A DNA stretch of 7,653 bases, taken from the NCBI GenBank assembly GCA_021772705.1, contig JAJFLN010000585.1:1-7653 (forward strand), read 5' to 3'. Source of the DNA: Candidatus Cloacimonadota bacterium. Its GTDB lineage: Bacteria > Muiribacteriota > UBA6191 > JACPRK01. Of this stretch, positions 5,899 to 7,653 are shown piece by piece; the first letter of the stretch is position 1, and each line of letters begins with the position of its first letter. The translations under genes were made by a program, and so were the position numbers. The notes beneath the pieces are model-generated. The model was not told the DNA's origin. It saw only the letters and a list, made by a program, of their open reading frames with translations, and ran no database searches.

Positions 5899-7653
5899 AT
5901 GGAAGTACTGGACAAATATCGGCTCGAAGCGCCCCTCGGCGAAGGGGCTGTTGCCCGTGTTTATCGGGCGATCGACACGAGTCTGCAGCGCTTGGTGGCC
6001 GTGAAGGTCCTCAAGCTCGGCGTGGATTCGGTGGAGCGAGAACGGTTCCTGGGAGAGGCAAAAGCCCTGGCCCGGCTGCAATCCCGTCACGTCCTGGAGG
6101 TCCTTGATTTTGGCGAGGCAAACGGCTCCTTCTACCTCGTCATGCCCTTCGTTCAGGTCGTGGCCATGGCGGACCTGGCGTCGCTCCGGGCCGAGCAAGG
6201 GAGGACCTTCACGCCCCTGGAAGCGGTGGCCCTGGCCAAGCCAGTGGCCATGGCTCTGGGTGAGGCTCACCGGAATCAGTTGATTCACCGGGATGTGAAG
6301 CCCCAAAACATCCTTGTAGGGCCGAAACCTTCGGTCTATCTGACTGATTTTGGGATTGCCAGGGATCTGGAGGGCGATCCAGGCCTGACTGCCGCGGGAA
6401 CCGTGCTGGGAACCCCCAGATACATGGCTCCAGAGCAGATCGCCGGTAAGAAAGTCGACTTTTCGACCGATCTATATGCCCTTGGGCTGGTCATGTTCGA
6501 GCTCGTCGCGGGACGACTGCCCGGCGAGGAGGAGGGCGATCTGCCCGGTGTCCTGCGAAAACGGCGAGATGGCTTCACTGAACCGTTGCCCGATTGGTCC
6601 CCGGAAGGAGCCGCCCTGACCCAGATCCTGGACAGGCTCCTCCTGCCCCAGGAGGATCGGCAGATCCTCACTGCCGATGAGCTCATCGAAGCATTCCGTC
6701 CCTTTGAAACCAGTCCTCGAGTCTTGGCCACCGTGGCTGACGATGCCCGTACTCTGCTGGAAAGGGAGTCTCCCGAAGCCGAAGTGGTCACCGCCGGATC
6801 TCCATGGACGCTGATGGGGCAACAGGCAAACCTGCTCTCCCAGAGCAGCCAGGACGACTTGCCCGATCGGCTGGCCCGAATCTCCCGGCCCATGGGCCAG
6901 GTACCTCCTGGTCTGGAGCCCCTCCAGCCCCGCTCCAAGGCCGACAGATCGCCGGCCTCCTCCGGCGACCGAACCAGGGGTCCATCCCGGCCTTCACGGT
7001 CTCCCGTGGACGATTCGCAGTCACAATCCAGAGGTGTTCCTCCTCTCGCCGGGGCACGGGTCTCACGGCCGGCAAAGAAGGTCGTACGAAGGGACCGGTC
7101 GCCAGACCGCCGGGCTCTGGCTGCTGGCGGCGCCCTCACGGTGCTGCTCGTGGTGATCGTCCTGGTCAGGCTCATGACCGGCTCCGGCGAGACCACATCC
7201 CCGGTTGGCAACATGAAGGCCACCAGAGGGTTCGCCAAGATCAGGCTCGCCTGGACCGGAGAGGCTCGAGAGCTCTCCCTCGCCACTCCCAGAGGCCATG
7301 AGGCGCTCTACGACGTCTCGGGGCGGCAGCTATGGGAGAGTAGCCGCCTCAACTTGAGCGGTGTCTACAGGGCGGCTCTCATCGACTCCTCCGGCCGGCA
7401 GACCCTGGTCCCGGCCATCGATTTCACCGTCACCGATGCCAGGAGCATCCCCCCCAGGCTGCAGAGGGCCTTCGATCGCCTTCAGATCCAGATCGACCTG
7501 CCTGTTCCCTTCCAGACAAGAGCTATCATGCGTGGCTCCGGACTGACTGTCGTCCGGACCGCTTCCATTGCCCCCTCGGCGCGGCAGACCCTGTCGCTAC
7601 AGTTCGATCCTCTGGAGGAGGCTTCCCTGAAGCTCTTTTTCACCAGTCTCCTG
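5899..7653 (+). CDS. Transmembrane Hanks-type Ser/Thr protein kinase (3' end outside the window)
   Basis: The frame runs 585 codons with no stop before the window ends, so the gene is partial. Residues 1 to about 275 are a complete eukaryotic-type kinase domain: glycine loop GEGAVA (14-19), ATP lysine in VAVK (Lys36), helix-C Glu53, catalytic loop HRDVKPQN (130-137, Asp132), DFG (150-152), activation segment GTPRYMAPE (171-179) and subdomain IX Asp191. All core residues are present, so it should be active; the third glycine of the GxGxxG loop is Ala. A Pro/Ser/Arg-rich linker (about 310-403) leads to one transmembrane helix (about 406-426, with Arg405 and Arg424 at its ends), so the remaining 160 or more residues lie outside the cytoplasm. 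That part is strand-rich and has none of the PASTA, WD40 or TPR repeats often found in such kinases. The ATG is chosen because EVLDKYRLEAPLGEG is the standard kinase N-terminus. Its ribosome binding site is weak and lies inside a hairpin. The gene is divergent from the PLD-family gene. Confidence 0.92.
   Translation, partial: MEVLDKYRLEAPLGEGAVARVYRAIDTSLQRLVAVKVLKLGVDSVERERFLGEAKALARLQSRHVLEVLDFGEANGSFYLVMPFVQVVAMADLASLRAEQGRTFTPLEAVALAKPVAMALGEAHRNQLIHRDVKPQNILVGPKPSVYLTDFGIARDLEGDPGLTAAGTVLGTPRYMAPEQIAGKKVDFSTDLYALGLVMFELVAGRLPGEEEGDLPGVLRKRRDGFTEPLPDWSPEGAALTQILDRLLLPQEDRQILTADELIEAFRPFETSPRVLATVADDARTLLERESPEAEVVTAGSPWTLMGQQANLLSQSSQDDLPDRLARISRPMGQVPPGLEPLQPRSKADRSPASSGDRTRGPSRPSRSPVDDSQSQSRGVPPLAGARVSRPAKKVVRRDRSPDRRALAAGGALTVLLVVIVLVRLMTGSGETTSPVGNMKATRGFAKIRLAWTGEARELSLATPRGHEALYDVSGRQLWESSRLNLSGVYRAALIDSSGRQTLVPAIDFTVTDARSIPPRLQRAFDRLQIQIDLPVPFQTRAIMRGSGLTVVRTASIAPSARQTLSLQFDPLEEASLKLFFTSLL

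Noticed and set aside
6336..7286. 316-codon open frame on the minus strand
   Set aside because: It lies fully opposite the kinase gene, whose motifs are intact; its product is Arg/Ser/Pro-rich, as expected for the shadow of a GC-rich gene.

Overview
The window is GC-rich DNA carrying six complete protein genes and one gene cut by the right edge. There is no rRNA, tRNA, CRISPR array or transposase that I can see. Every product has an export signal or a membrane segment, so this is a stretch of cell-envelope functions. A diderm (Gram-negative-type) bacterium with a high-GC genome fits: a lipoprotein, Sec signal peptides, a eukaryotic-type Ser/Thr kinase and REP-like repeats of the CTGAGCCTGTCGAAGG type. 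Acidobacteriota, Myxococcota or a related uncultured lineage would suit, but nothing here fixes the phylum.

Left part (1-1378). A small cluster of REP-like repeats (27-198) holds two identical 42-bp tandem units, a diverged partial third copy and an inverted copy. Two overlapping leftward genes follow (662-1141, then 277-672). Both encode small secreted proteins I do not recognise. A 237-bp divergent intergenic region with a perfect 14-bp palindrome (1224-1237) separates them from the next pair.

Middle (1379-2960). A rightward two-gene operon encodes an exported DUF2993 (LmeA-like) protein and, 7 bp later, a lipoprotein with an IPT/TIG-like beta-sandwich domain and an unusually long N-terminus before its lipobox. 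The operon ends at a strong hairpin (2838-2863). A second hairpin (2926-2956) serves the convergent gene.

2961-3919. A leftward gene encodes a small secreted protein built on six tandem 9-residue repeats, with a good sigma-70-type promoter (3440-3467). Upstream is about 450 bp in which I see no convincing gene, only an imperfect inverted repeat.

Right part (3920-7653). A leftward gene for a 600-residue exported phospholipase D-family protein with two intact HKD motifs is divergent from a rightward Hanks-type Ser/Thr protein kinase. The kinase has a cytoplasmic catalytic domain, a Pro/Ser/Arg-rich linker, one transmembrane helix and an unrecognised outer domain, and it is still open at the window end. 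The 176-bp region between them contains two small palindromes, one of which overlaps the ribosome-binding position of the kinase.

How the genes work together is inference. The DUF2993 protein (probable lipid binding), the lipoprotein and the PLD enzyme (phosphodiester or phospholipid hydrolysis outside the cytoplasm) all point to envelope lipid or surface functions, and the kinase could sense envelope state. Nothing in the sequence proves they form one system.
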